This document shows, one piece after another, positions 42,582-50,642 of a stretch of DNA of 64,000 nucleotides (its first letter is position 1; each line of letters begins with the position of its first letter). The position numbers were made by a program, and so were the translations under genes. Source of the DNA: Anaerolineales bacterium UBA2200 (GTDB taxonomy: Bacteria; Chloroflexota; Anaerolineae; UBA2200); contig DCVA01000040.1 in NCBI GenBank assembly GCA_002327925.1, positions 62,001 to 126,000 of the forward strand, given 5' to 3'. The notes beneath the pieces are model-generated. The model saw only the letters and a program-made list of their open reading frames with translations, ran no database searches and was not told the DNA's origin.

Positions 42582-44168
42582 TCACCGGCCACCTTCCCTG
42601 GGTCCCAGCCCTTGACTCTGGCCGATGGGAGTCACCCGATACCCTGCCCATCCCTGCCAGTGCTCGCGAAAGACCACATCAAAGGGCGCGCTGGCGCCAG
42701 GCAGGAGCGAGGACGGCTGGGTGAAGGCGCTGTCGCAGTTGATCACCTGCCCTTCTGCATCGAGAAGGGTCACTACGGCCTGCACCAGGCCTACTTCGGC
42801 CGTGCCCTGGTTGGCCACTTCGCCCAGCACATGCAGCCATCCCTCTCCGTCTACCTGGTACGTCGCGTTGAAAGGCGCCAACGGTGCGGGGCTGTCCGCA
42901 GTGTGTTGCGCGTCGGTACTGACTACGACTGATGTGGCTTCCACAGGTCCGGCCCGTACGATGATCCGGAACGGCGCGACCTGGTCAGGCCGCACTACAT
43001 CCGCCAGGACAGGCGCACTGGCCACGTTCACCACAGTGCCCGTGCCATCATAGAAAGTCATCACGGCGCGCACCCAACGAATGCTGGCCACGCTCTTGTT
43101 CTGCACCTCACCGACGTAGTAATGCCAGCCGACTTGATCCACCCAGCCGGTCAAGCCCCTGACATTCAGTTGAACCACCGGATCGTCCAGGATCGGGACA
43201 GCATTGACTACCAGCCGGTAGTTGGCCAGAGATGGAATGTCCAGATTCATCAGGTCGAACGGCGAGCGCTGCCCTGGCGCCAGGATGGTATGTTCTGCGA
43301 ACCCCACGCCTGTTCCCAGCACCCTCTCCTCAGAGTCCAGGAAGGTCGCTGCGACTTGCACTTGCTCCACATTCGCCGTGGTGTTGTTGAGCACTTCTCC
43401 CACTAAGTGCAGGTAGCCGTCTTCTCGATACGCGCTGGAGCTCATCAGAACAACCCCGGCGGTTGGGCTGGCGGTGGGTTGCGCTGTGGTTGTCGGTGTT
43501 GCGGTGCTGCCCTGAACAAGGGTGGCCGTTGGCGTTGCGGTCCAAGTCTCAGTGGCTGTCGGCGTGGTGCTGGGAGTGGTGGTGGGGCTCGGTGTCGCGC
43601 TCGGCGTGTGCGTCTGTGTGGGCGAGACCGTTGGAGTGTTTGTTGCGGACAGAGTCGCACTGGGCGTAGATGACGGGGTCGGCGAGGCGGTTGGAGTGCT
43701 CGTCCGGGAAGCCGTCGCGGTCGGGGTGTCGGTGTCGGTCGGCGATGGGGTGGCGATTCTCGTGGCCGATGCCGTTGCAGTGGGGGTGTCCGTTTCGGTC
43801 GGCGGTGCGGTCGGAGTGGACGTCGCCGCAGGCGTCGCGGTCGGAGTGGCCGTTGCGGTAGGCGTGACGCTTGGGCTGCTCGTTGCGGTAGGGGTTACCG
43901 TCGGCGTCTCACTCGCTGTCGACGTTGGAGTGAGGGTACTCTCAGGCAGAGGAGGGTTGGGTGTCAGTCTGGCGAGGTCGGCGCTGCGCAGCACGCAGGG
44001 CAGGTTGGCGACGAAACGCGCCCCACCCTGGCTCGATGCACCGGGGCTCACCAGCACTCCCAACAGGCCAAGGCAAACCATCGTTATGCCCGCTGCCCTT
44101 CGACCTCTTTGCCTGCCCCTGCCAATCCCTCCCGCTCTGATTACCACGCTGCAATAGGCCTCATTCAC
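42582..44168 (-). CDS. Secreted protein with long Pro/Thr linker and three FxLYD-type domains
   Basis: About 528 residues from the GTG at 44166-44168, which overlaps the upstream stop (GTGA); a GTG at 44147 is an alternative. A membrane segment (ITMVCLGLLGVLVSPGASS) is followed by FVANLPCVLRS and about 170 residues of Pro/Thr/Ser/Ala repeats. Three related domains then follow (each about 85 residues; GYLHLVGEVLNNT, WHYYVGEVQNKS and GWLHVLGEVANQG, each with a VxAxxTFxD-like strand). This is the FxLYD pattern. It is probably displayed on the surface, with the linker spanning a wall or S-layer. A related protein is encoded two genes upstream. Confidence 0.78.
   Translation of the reverse strand: MNEAYCSVVIRAGGIGRGRQRGRRAAGITMVCLGLLGVLVSPGASSQGGARFVANLPCVLRSADLARLTPNPPLPESTLTPTSTASETPTVTPTATSSPSVTPTATATPTATPAATSTPTAPPTETDTPTATASATRIATPSPTDTDTPTATASRTSTPTASPTPSSTPSATLSATNTPTVSPTQTHTPSATPSPTTTPSTTPTATETWTATPTATLVQGSTATPTTTAQPTASPTAGVVLMSSSAYREDGYLHLVGEVLNNTTANVEQVQVAATFLDSEERVLGTGVGFAEHTILAPGQRSPFDLMNLDIPSLANYRLVVNAVPILDDPVVQLNVRGLTGWVDQVGWHYYVGEVQNKSVASIRWVRAVMTFYDGTGTVVNVASAPVLADVVRPDQVAPFRIIVRAGPVEATSVVVSTDAQHTADSPAPLAPFNATYQVDGEGWLHVLGEVANQGTAEVGLVQAVVTLLDAEGQVINCDSAFTQPSSLLPGASAPFDVVFREHWQGWAGYRVTPIGQSQGLGPREGGR
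43447..43950 (-). repeat. Low-complexity Pro/Thr/Ser-coding repeat
   Basis: A degenerate run of short Thr-Pro-rich codon units encoding the linker of the FxLYD protein. The plus strand shows a long Val/Gly open frame across it, which is a composition shadow. Confidence 0.85.
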
Positions 44169-44710
44169 TCGATCATCAGCAGGGCGTAGCGGTTCATTTC
44201 CTGCGATGGATCGCGCAGCACCTCGATAGGCAAGCCACATGCGCGAGCCGTGGCAAAGACGTCCACTGCCATGGCCTCGGGGCTCGGCCGCGAGGCCCGG
44301 GGCAGCTTGCACTTGCTGCGCTCCCCGGCGCACTCACTGCACAGGCCGCTCGAGTCCATCGCCAGGAGGAATGCCTTGTAGTAACCGGCCAGAAAGACCT
44401 CGCGCTCCAGAGCCAGAAGACGCGAGTTCACCTCCCTGGACCATACGTGACGATCCTCAGGCCTGGCCACGGTCTTGGGAAAGTGCAGCATGACCGCACT
44501 GCTGTATCCGCCGATAAAGTCGCGGCATTCCTTCACCGAAGGAGTGTTGGGTGGACAGCTAGCGTTGCGTCCGTACTCGGCGCAGCCAAAGGCGCACTTC
44601 AGGCGTACCCATTGGGCCACCACGATGTCCTTTGGATCGATCCAAACCCAGTCGCCAAAGCCCATCGTCTCGATGATGAGACCCAACTCCCGGCGCTCTG
44701 CCTTCTTCAT
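44165..44710 (-). CDS. DUF2284 family metal-binding protein
   Basis: 181 residues. A Cys pattern near the N-terminus (LKCAFGCAEYGRNASCPP, about 38-54) and a later set (GLCSECAGERSKCKLP, about 120-135) match DUF2284, a family of small proteins predicted to hold an iron-sulfur cluster or other metal. The function is unknown; relatives are common in anaerobes. It is placed between two FxLYD secreted protein genes and overlaps the downstream one by 4 bp, which implies co-translation but not a shared function. Confidence 0.85.
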   Translation of the reverse strand: MKKAERRELGLIIETMGFGDWVWIDPKDIVVAQWVRLKCAFGCAEYGRNASCPPNTPSVKECRDFIGGYSSAVMLHFPKTVARPEDRHVWSREVNSRLLALEREVFLAGYYKAFLLAMDSSGLCSECAGERSKCKLPRASRPSPEAMAVDVFATARACGLPIEVLRDPSQEMNRYALLMIE

Positions 44711-44763
44711 CTCTGGCCTCTTCCTTGTTCAGGATCTTGTCGGGCTTGCGGCGCCGAACGGCC

Positions 44764-45891
44764 TCATCGTGTGGCCAGCCTGAGCAGAAGCGGCAGGTAC
44801 AGGTCCCATCGCGACGGAGGCGGCGTTTGAGTTGCGGTCGTGATGAGTGTTGCCGTTGGCGCAGGCGTATCCGTGATCGTTGCCGTGTGCGTGGCCGTCG
44901 CGGTTCGAGTGGCAGTCGGCGTGGGTGTGGTTAGCTCCGTCGGCGGGTAGAGGCCATAGCTGGTCCAGCCTTGATAGGCCTCCGGAAAGAGTACATCGAA
45001 ACTGGCCTTCTCGCCCGGCTCGAGTGCCGAGGGGTCAGCCAGGTCGTAACTGGCGTTGACTACCGCACCCTGAGCGTCATAGAGTGTGACCACCGCTCGA
45101 ACCTGGCTGACACGACCGGTACCCAGGTTCTGTATCTGGCCTGTGAAGCGAGGGCCTCCCCCGGGGCCCACGAGCTGCTTCACTCCAAGCGATCGAAGAA
45201 TAGGCGGCGGACTGCTTGCTGGTCGCGCGTTGGTCGTCAGGGTCCGCGTCACGTAGCTCGAAGGGCCGACGAAGATCGCCAGCTGGAAGGGTCCTTTTTG
45301 TCCGGGAGCCAGGACGTCGTTGAACAGGAACGCATAGTCGACGTTTGACACCGTGCCGCTTGCGTCGTAGAGGGTCAACACCAGCTTGACCTGCTCGACG
45401 GCCACCAGACTCCCGTTCGTCACCTCGCCCACCCAGATACGAAATCCATAGCTATCCACATAGTCACGGATCGATCCCAGGGACAGCTGGGGTACGGGGG
45501 CAGTCTCGCCCGGAGACCACTGGGTCAGGAGTGTGTAGGAGGCGAAGCCGGCCGGCACTTCCTGCTCAATCACAAAGGGAGATATCTGGCCCGCGGCGAG
45601 AATGTCGTGCTGAACGAAGGCAAAGGCCGTCCCGAGGGTAGCGTTTTCGGCGTCGAGGTAGGTCGCCGTGACGCGCACCAGCTTGGCGTTGCCCGGGGTA
45701 TCGTTGCGCACCTCTCCAACGATGTAGAGGTACCCGCCCGACTCGTAGTAGCTCGAGCTGACAATCTCAACGTCGCCATCCACGGCAGACGCGGTCCGGC
45801 CCCCAACCGCGACGGCACACAGGGTCAGCAGAAGGATCGCCGCCGCATAGACCCCGGGCCGCCAACCAGTTCGTGCGCGCACTGCTCCCAT
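44764..45891 (-). CDS. Secreted protein with FxLYD-type domains and C-terminal LYLPLLLR tail
   Basis: 375 residues from the ATG at 45889-45891 (AGGAGG 7 bases upstream). A signal peptide ends near residue 34. Three FxLYD-type domains follow: GYLYIVGEVRNDTPG, FRIWVGEVTNGSLVA and a third starting PRFTGQIQNLGTG. A Pro/Thr linker (about 325-360) precedes the last residues, DLYLPLLLRLATR. Domain order is the reverse of the downstream paralogue, where the linker comes first. The tail motif recurs in other secreted proteins of this window. Confidence 0.78.
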   Translation of the reverse strand: MGAVRARTGWRPGVYAAAILLLTLCAVAVGGRTASAVDGDVEIVSSSYYESGGYLYIVGEVRNDTPGNAKLVRVTATYLDAENATLGTAFAFVQHDILAAGQISPFVIEQEVPAGFASYTLLTQWSPGETAPVPQLSLGSIRDYVDSYGFRIWVGEVTNGSLVAVEQVKLVLTLYDASGTVSNVDYAFLFNDVLAPGQKGPFQLAIFVGPSSYVTRTLTTNARPASSPPPILRSLGVKQLVGPGGGPRFTGQIQNLGTGRVSQVRAVVTLYDAQGAVVNASYDLADPSALEPGEKASFDVLFPEAYQGWTSYGLYPPTELTTPTPTATRTATATHTATITDTPAPTATLITTATQTPPPSRWDLYLPLLLRLATR

Positions 45892-45924
45892 TCCCTTGCC
45901 TCCTGTCTGCGTCACTCCATCTCC

Positions 45925-45953
45925 ATTATAGACTCGCGGCGCCGCCTTGTCTA
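45925..45953 (-). promoter_or_regulatory. Promoter for the FxLYD/DUF2284/radical SAM gene group
   Basis: On the minus strand TAGACA (45948-45953), a 17-bp spacer and a consensus TATAAT (45925-45930) lie about 35 bp before the ATG at 45891. Confidence 0.7.
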
Positions 45954-46327
45954 ACGCACGGAGTGTCCATCGCATGCGATCTGGCAACTTGCGCCGTTCC
46001 AGTCGTCCGAGGTGCCACAGCGACTTTACATGGCGCCGCAGCTCGAGAGTGTGCGGCTTCTGCCTGGCGCATTATGTCACCCGCAAAGCTGCGGGACTCT
46101 CCGCAGCGGCATTGTTCGGTCAAGTGTTGACCACCGGCTCGCGGACGACCAGACTACTCCGCCTTTGCTCTGCTGAGCATTGCCGGGCTGAAGGTGTGTG
46201 GGGGCGGAGTCCGGATCACATCTGCTCGGAAGGGATCCTCTGGGGGGATCGGGGTTTGCCGTACCCGATCGCGGGCGAGGTAGACGTCACGCTCGCGGCT
46301 GCAGCAACAGAGCGCTTGCCGTGGCTG
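45954..46327 (+). other. Intergenic stretch without a supported gene
   Basis: 374 bp. Plus-strand open frames crossing it continue antisense through the Cys-cluster and NUDIX genes and lack any family pattern. A short hairpin (CCGCA/TGCGG near 46081-46094) has no T tract. I see no RNA gene or repeat here. Confidence 0.4.
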
Positions 46328-46600
46328 CTAGCCGGGGCGGGTGCTCTCCTCCAACGCAGCCAGATAGGCCAACGCATGCTCCATGGTCTCCCCGCACATC
46401 TCTTCGTTGGCACGCAAACGGCGGCAGACTTCCGGCCGCTCCGGCTGGCCATAGATGAGACAGCGGTTATCCGCGCCAAGCTGAACGCACCGCACCCCCG
46501 CCGGCTTGCCTTCCGGCATCCCGGGAATGGGCGAAGACAGGGAAGGCGCGATACAGCAAGCCCCGCAGCCAACGCGGCACTCCACGCTAGAGCCGTCCAC
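46328..46600 (-). CDS. YkgJ-like cysteine-cluster protein
   Basis: 90 residues from a GTG. CRVGCGACCIAP at about 8-19, CVQLGADNRCLIY and VCRR form the CxxCxxCC-type pattern of the YkgJ/FliB-like zinc or iron-sulfur family, with IPGMPEGKPAG between them. The biochemical role is not established. It overlaps the NUDIX gene by 14 bp and is the last gene of this small minus-strand group. Confidence 0.85.
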   Translation of the reverse strand: MDGSSVECRVGCGACCIAPSLSSPIPGMPEGKPAGVRCVQLGADNRCLIYGQPERPEVCRRLRANEEMCGETMEHALAYLAALEESTRPG

Positions 46601-47051
46601 CCGACGGGGGATAGGAACGCCCTGCCAGTAGATTCAGCACGGGCAGGAACAACGGACTGGGCAGAGCATCCGGGCTGAACCAGCCTACTGCCGCCACTTC
46701 GTCAGATGCCTCAACACACGGCTCGCCGGCGGCCAGCGATGCCTCCATCCAGAGGGTTATGTAGTGCTTGCCTGGCTCAGCGAAGACATCGTTGGTGACG
46801 GCCCGGAACGACACGTCTTCGACCTCGACGCCCACTTCCTCTTTCACTTCGCGGCGGGCGCACTCTTCGGGGGTCTCACCATATTCGAGGTGGCCGCCGG
46901 GCGGTGCCCAGGTGCCTGCACCGTGGGCGCCTTTTCGCAGCAACAAAAGCACATCACCCTGGCGGCGAATCAACACGGACACACCCACGTGGGGCCGCTG
47001 CTGCAGAACCTGCGAGGTGCCGGTCAAGGGAGGGCTGCTTCTCAGGCTCAT
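46587..47051 (-). CDS. NUDIX hydrolase
   Basis: 154 residues. The NUDIX box is complete: GGHLEYGETPEECARREV followed by KEEVGVE (about 52-76). VGVSVLIRRQGDVLLLLRKG forms the strands before it. Such enzymes split nucleoside diphosphates linked to other groups; the N-terminal half and the WAPPGGHLEYGE context fit a nucleotide-clean-up member. The start overlaps the upstream lipoprotein stop as ATGA. Confidence 0.92.
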   Translation of the reverse strand: MSLRSSPPLTGTSQVLQQRPHVGVSVLIRRQGDVLLLLRKGAHGAGTWAPPGGHLEYGETPEECARREVKEEVGVEVEDVSFRAVTNDVFAEPGKHYITLWMEASLAAGEPCVEASDEVAAVGWFSPDALPSPLFLPVLNLLAGRSYPPSGGRL

Positions 47052-47461
47052 TGCGGCGTGAACCCCGTGTAGCCCAGAAAGGTCCAGCCGATATAGTCCG
47101 TGCTCACCGTGATCGGAACATAGATTCCTGCCTCCAGGTCAGCCACGTGAATCGCACACATCCCCAGCTCGAACTGCACTTGATTGACGCAGGTCTGCAA
47201 CGCGCCGCCCTGGTGCCAGTTCACCTCCATCATCAGTCCGTTGATCGGCGTTCCGTAGTTGAGGAGGTTGAAGAACACGCTGACATCGGAGCCCAGGGCA
47301 GGACTGCTATCGTCCACCCAGCAATCAATAGCCAGGCCCGGCGGCTGAGTTGGGGTGGGCGCCGGGAAATCGGTGGGGGTCTTGCTCGGCGATCCACAAG
47401 AGGCCAGCAGCGTCGCTGCAGCCAGCCATACGATCCACCGCCGGGCCGCCTGCCACATCAT
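47048..47461 (-). CDS. Hypothetical lipoprotein, GFTPQ pair member 1
   Basis: 137 residues. The lipobox LASC is at about residue 22, followed by a Thr/Pro spacer and a beta-rich domain (SDVSVFFNLLNYGTPINGL, then AGIYVPITVSTDYIGW). It ends in TGFTPQ, like its upstream neighbour, and the two share the order xVPITxxxxYxxxxxxxTGFTPQ. They are tandem paralogues of unknown function. The start overlaps the neighbour's stop as ATGA. Confidence 0.7.
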   Translation of the reverse strand: MMWQAARRWIVWLAAATLLASCGSPSKTPTDFPAPTPTQPPGLAIDCWVDDSSPALGSDVSVFFNLLNYGTPINGLMMEVNWHQGGALQTCVNQVQFELGMCAIHVADLEAGIYVPITVSTDYIGWTFLGYTGFTPQ

Positions 47462-48003
47462 TGCGGCGTAAAGCCTGTGTGCATGGTGTAGGCCTGGTCC
47501 AGATACTTGATGGTGGCCGTGATCGGCACGAATACCCCCCGCTCATAGCCATCTGTCGTTATGTCGCAAATGCCGCGGTGGTAGATGACAATGACCCTGC
47601 AGATTTGCTGCTCGTCGCCCTTCCACCACTCGGCCTGCAGGTCTCCACCCAGCCACTGCACGCTGTTCTTGATGAGGCTGACGCTGAGGGTGGTCTTCGT
47701 GCCAAGCGGCGGATTGGGTCCCGGCACAAACCAGGCGTCCATGTGGAAGGTTTCCACAAACCCGAGCGGGGTAACGCGCCTGCCCACGAAGACGGCACCC
47801 GGAATCGGAGGGGGCGGCGTTGCCTCGAGAACCCCGGCCACTGTGGGTTGCACGACTGCCGAAGATGCCGGTGCGGGGGTGGCCGCGGGCGCAGTTGCGG
47901 GTTCCCGGGTGGGCGCAACGGACGTCGAGCCCGGGGTGGGGAGTGCGGTACAGGCGGCCAGCGAGACACAGCCGATGACCAGGACTAGTGCCAGACTCTT
48001 CAA
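47458..48003 (-). CDS. Hypothetical lipoprotein, GFTPQ pair member 2
   Basis: 181 residues from a TTG at 48001-48003; GAGGAGGGAAG lies just upstream, whereas the longer frame to 48165 would run into the tRNA gene. The lipobox is LAAC at about residue 18, followed by a Pro/Ala/Thr spacer (about 20-65). The domain contains VSLIKNSVQWLGGDLQAEWWKG, GVFVPITATIKYLD and the end TGFTPQ. It pairs with the downstream lipoprotein. Confidence 0.7.
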   Translation of the reverse strand: MKSLALVLVIGCVSLAACTALPTPGSTSVAPTREPATAPAATPAPASSAVVQPTVAGVLEATPPPPIPGAVFVGRRVTPLGFVETFHMDAWFVPGPNPPLGTKTTLSVSLIKNSVQWLGGDLQAEWWKGDEQQICRVIVIYHRGICDITTDGYERGVFVPITATIKYLDQAYTMHTGFTPQ

Positions 48004-48136
48004 GATTCTTCCCTCCTCAGGGAAAAGAAAACCACCGGAATCAGTCAGGTTACGCCTGCCAGGCTCGACTTTGCCGCCAGGCCGCTCTGTCTCGATTTCC
48101 CGTGGTATCGGTGTCACTGCCGTCAGGTAGTGAAAA

Positions 48137-48208
48137 CGCCCCTGGGGCGACTCGAACGCCCGCACACGGCTCCGCAGGCCGATGCTCTATCCACTGAGCT
48201 ACAGGGGC
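48137..48208 (-). tRNA. tRNA-Arg (anticodon GCG)
   Basis: 72 nt folding as a full cloverleaf: acceptor GCCCCTG/CAGGGGC, D stem GCTC/GAGC, anticodon loop CTGCGGA and T stem GGGCG/CGCCC with loop TTCGAGT. The first anticodon-stem pair is a T-T mismatch. Anticodon GCG, A20 in the D loop and discriminator G fit Arg. CCA is not encoded; four Ts follow directly on the minus strand and may end the transcript. Most bacteria read CGC/CGU with ACG, so GCG is notable. Confidence 0.92.
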
Positions 48209-48219
48209 AACGGACAGCA

Positions 48220-48248
48220 ACTATACCACAAAACAAGCCATATGCCAA
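48220..48248 (-). promoter_or_regulatory. Promoter for the tRNA-Arg gene
   Basis: On the minus strand TTGGCA (48243-48248), a 17-bp spacer and TATAGT (48220-48225) lie 11 bp before the first tRNA base. Confidence 0.75.
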
Positions 48249-48288
48249 ACCAGTAGCCCCCGCATGCGCGGAGCCTACAGGCCAGCGC

Positions 48289-48813
48289 CTAGGCCTTTGG
48301 CTTCTCGAACCGCCCCTTCCTTGGATTCCACTCCACATTCACCTTCAGCTGACCCCCGAACAGCCTTGGCAGGTGCTCAAGCGCTACCACCATATCCTCG
48401 CGGGTTTCGAATTGCAGGGTCAGCTTCTGCTCCCGTGTCGTCAAGATCCAGCGTCCTACGTGCGGACCGTGCTGCGGAAAGGCCGCCGGGGGCTCGATGC
48501 TGGTCTCGACGATGTCCGTCGCGTCGACCCGCATGTTGTGCTTGTGATTCCCCAGGAGTGTTTGCGGGCCCTGCAGATCGGCCGACGCGGCGCGACGGTC
48601 GTCCTTGCTCGGGTTCCTGGATAGGAACGAGCTCAGCACCGCGCCAACGGCGCCGCCGAGAGCACCGCCCGTAAGGGTCAGTGCATCCAGACCGCCCTGC
48701 CCCCCGATGCGGATCAGGTATAGAGCATCCTGAATGACGTAAACCCGGTACATTCTGTCGCTCTTCAGGGCAAAGATCGCCCGTGCGTTAAAGCCGATGC
48801 TCCTGCCAGCCAT
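48289..48813 (-). CDS. Hypothetical protein with central glycine-rich hydrophobic segment
   Basis: 174 residues. After ARAIFALKSDRMYRVYVIQDALYLIRIG there is a glycine/alanine-rich hydrophobic stretch (GGALGGAVGAVLSSFL, about 48-63) that could enter a membrane. A soluble C-terminal part includes GRWILTTREQKLTLQFETRE. I do not recognise the family; the strand pattern suggests a PH-like fold. It overlaps the upstream GNAT gene by 26 bp and is the last gene of that operon. Confidence 0.6.
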   Translation of the reverse strand: MAGRSIGFNARAIFALKSDRMYRVYVIQDALYLIRIGGQGGLDALTLTGGALGGAVGAVLSSFLSRNPSKDDRRAASADLQGPQTLLGNHKHNMRVDATDIVETSIEPPAAFPQHGPHVGRWILTTREQKLTLQFETREDMVVALEHLPRLFGGQLKVNVEWNPRKGRFEKPKA

Positions 48814-49807
48814 TAAGCTTGTCCCCCTGTCCGACGTTCTCCGTCAGCTCTTTGCGGTAGCGCGGAAAGCGCTTGACGACACGAAAGCCCACACTTTCGT
48901 ACAGCCTCCACGCCTGCTGCGGATTCTCCTCCAGAGTACGCAATCTGGGCAGCCCTGCACTCTGCGTTCGCAGCGCCAGCAACCCCTGCCCGATGAGCGC
49001 TCGTGCCAGGCCGCGCCGGCGGTAGGTTGACCTCACGCTGACCTCCTTGATCTCAGGGCGCCCATCGCGCACCAGTGCTTGAACCTGAGCCGCAATGCGA
49101 CCACTCTGTTCGTCCCAGGCCACGTGCCAGCTGCTCAGGTCTGTCTGGTGCACCGCCCAGTTCTCGAACCGCAGCACGCTGGAGTAGGGATGGTCGCTGT
49201 AGGAGCTGTTCATGGAGTGGAAGAGTTCGGGCAGGTCGAGTGGGCTCAGCGGTCGGCTCACGAAACCGCTGGGCAGCGTCGGGTCCGGGAGATCCTGCCA
49301 GTCTTCCAGGCCCATCTCCAGCAATGTGAAGAAGACGCGGTAGCCCTCGTTTCGCAGCAACTGGGCCGCGTCCAGCTCCGTGTCCGAGGCGTTTCCACCG
49401 TAGAAGGCCGGTCCCGGTCCTGGAAAAGCCGCGTCAATCTCCCGGCAGCGCCTCTCCGCCCAGTGTAGCAGCTTCGTGCCTATGCCCCGCTTGCGCCATG
49501 CGGGATCAACCCAGCCCAGAGCCAGGAAAACCCGGGCCCCATCTGCCTCTACCCACCAGGTCACCAACCCGTAGCCCGTCACGAGGCCGCTGCACTCGGC
49601 CACACGCAGGTCCTGACGCGGGTCGTAGCCGTCCTCCGCTGCCAGATCGCCCCTGAGGTCTTCTGCGGCAGGAACTCTCTGCACGATAGATAGGGGATCC
49701 ACCCGGTCCACCATCGAGCAGGCCCAACGCACGCGGGCAAGTGCCGGCAGGTCGTCCTCGCCCCGAGCACAGCGCAGCGTTAGTCCATCGATATCGAGTT
49801 GAGACAC
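48788..49807 (-). CDS. GNAT N-acetyltransferase with two GNAT domains
   Basis: 339 residues. The first GNAT domain has FLALGWVDPAWRKRGIGTKLLHWA (acetyl-CoA loop RKRGIGT, about 107-113). The second has EIKEVSVRSTYRRRGLARALIGQG (about 258-281) and ends with ENPQQAWRLYESVGFRVVKR. Tandem GNAT proteins of this type include mycothiol-synthase-like enzymes and antibiotic acetyltransferases; the substrate is unknown. It lies 28 bp downstream of the ABC-2 permease gene in the same operon. Confidence 0.85.
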   Translation of the reverse strand: MSQLDIDGLTLRCARGEDDLPALARVRWACSMVDRVDPLSIVQRVPAAEDLRGDLAAEDGYDPRQDLRVAECSGLVTGYGLVTWWVEADGARVFLALGWVDPAWRKRGIGTKLLHWAERRCREIDAAFPGPGPAFYGGNASDTELDAAQLLRNEGYRVFFTLLEMGLEDWQDLPDPTLPSGFVSRPLSPLDLPELFHSMNSSYSDHPYSSVLRFENWAVHQTDLSSWHVAWDEQSGRIAAQVQALVRDGRPEIKEVSVRSTYRRRGLARALIGQGLLALRTQSAGLPRLRTLEENPQQAWRLYESVGFRVVKRFPRYRKELTENVGQGDKLNGWQEHRL

Positions 49808-49835
49808 GGGTCCTTCGCCTTCGCCGCCCGATCGT

Positions 49836-50642
49836 CTAGCTCAGCAGCGCTCCCAGCAGGTAGGGCGCGAGTACGAGCAGTCCCATCGCCGGATGCCCGC
49901 GTCGCGAGAGGTTGCGGCTGTCCCAGTTGAAGAGGTAGATGCCCAGGCCAAGTGCAAGAATACCGCTGCTCAGCAGCACGGCCAGCGCAAGCGCAGGGTT
50001 CATCACCGTTGTCTGGTCGTAGGCCAGTCCCTTGTACGCCTGCATCGTATAGGTGGCCGGCAATAGTCGCGCCAGGGGTTGGATGGCCGCCGGAAGGATC
50101 TCTGTGGGGACCATGAATCCTCCCAGGATCATCGACGGCAGGAAGATGAGCTGCGAGTAAAGCACGGTGGAGCGCGAGTCTGTGGCGACCACACCGATCA
50201 AGGCACCCAGAGCAGCGTAGCTGAAAGCGGTGATTACGGTCACCAGCACAAACCATGCCCAGTGCACCGGAAGCTCTCCCTTGAACAGGGGGGCCGTCAC
50301 AGTGATGACGGCCGCAACGATCAGCACCGGAAACAGAGTGCTGAGCGCTGGGACGGCCAGGATGGATGCAGCCGGCACCCCGTTGATCTTGAAGGAACGG
50401 TAAATGCCCGCTTCGCGCGACTCGACCAGGGTGCCGGGCAAGCCCAGCAGTGCGCTGGCCATGGCCGCCACGGCGATCATCGCGGGAACCATGCTGGCAG
50501 CGAAGAGAGGATTGATCGGCACCATGACCGCGCCCATCATCACATAGAAACCGAGAGGGAAGAGATAGTTCATCAACAACTGCGTTGGGTTGCGCAGACC
50601 GGTCTTGAATTCGAAGGCGAAATGGTTGAGGACGGCCTTCAT
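49836..50642 (-). CDS. ABC-2 type transporter permease
   Basis: 268 residues with six hydrophobic helices. FEFKTGLRNPTQLLMNYLFPLGFYVMMG opens the protein, and the ABC-2 block SQLIFLPSMILGGFMVPTEILP is at about 160-181. It pairs with the ATPase gene upstream, whose stop overlaps this start (ATGA). The two should form an exporter for a drug, lipid or polysaccharide. Confidence 0.9.
   Translation of the reverse strand: MKAVLNHFAFEFKTGLRNPTQLLMNYLFPLGFYVMMGAVMVPINPLFAASMVPAMIAVAAMASALLGLPGTLVESREAGIYRSFKINGVPAASILAVPALSTLFPVLIVAAVITVTAPLFKGELPVHWAWFVLVTVITAFSYAALGALIGVVATDSRSTVLYSQLIFLPSMILGGFMVPTEILPAAIQPLARLLPATYTMQAYKGLAYDQTTVMNPALALAVLLSSGILALGLGIYLFNWDSRNLSRRGHPAMGLLVLAPYLLGALLS

Noticed and set aside
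43522..44157. A 211-codon plus-strand open frame rich in Val and Gly.
   Set aside because: It is the antisense of the Pro/Thr linker of the FxLYD protein; its composition simply mirrors the repeat, and no family pattern is visible.
45947..46678. A 243-codon plus-strand open frame across the gap and the Cys-cluster gene.
   Set aside because: It runs antisense to the clear YkgJ-like and NUDIX genes and shows no recognisable protein pattern.
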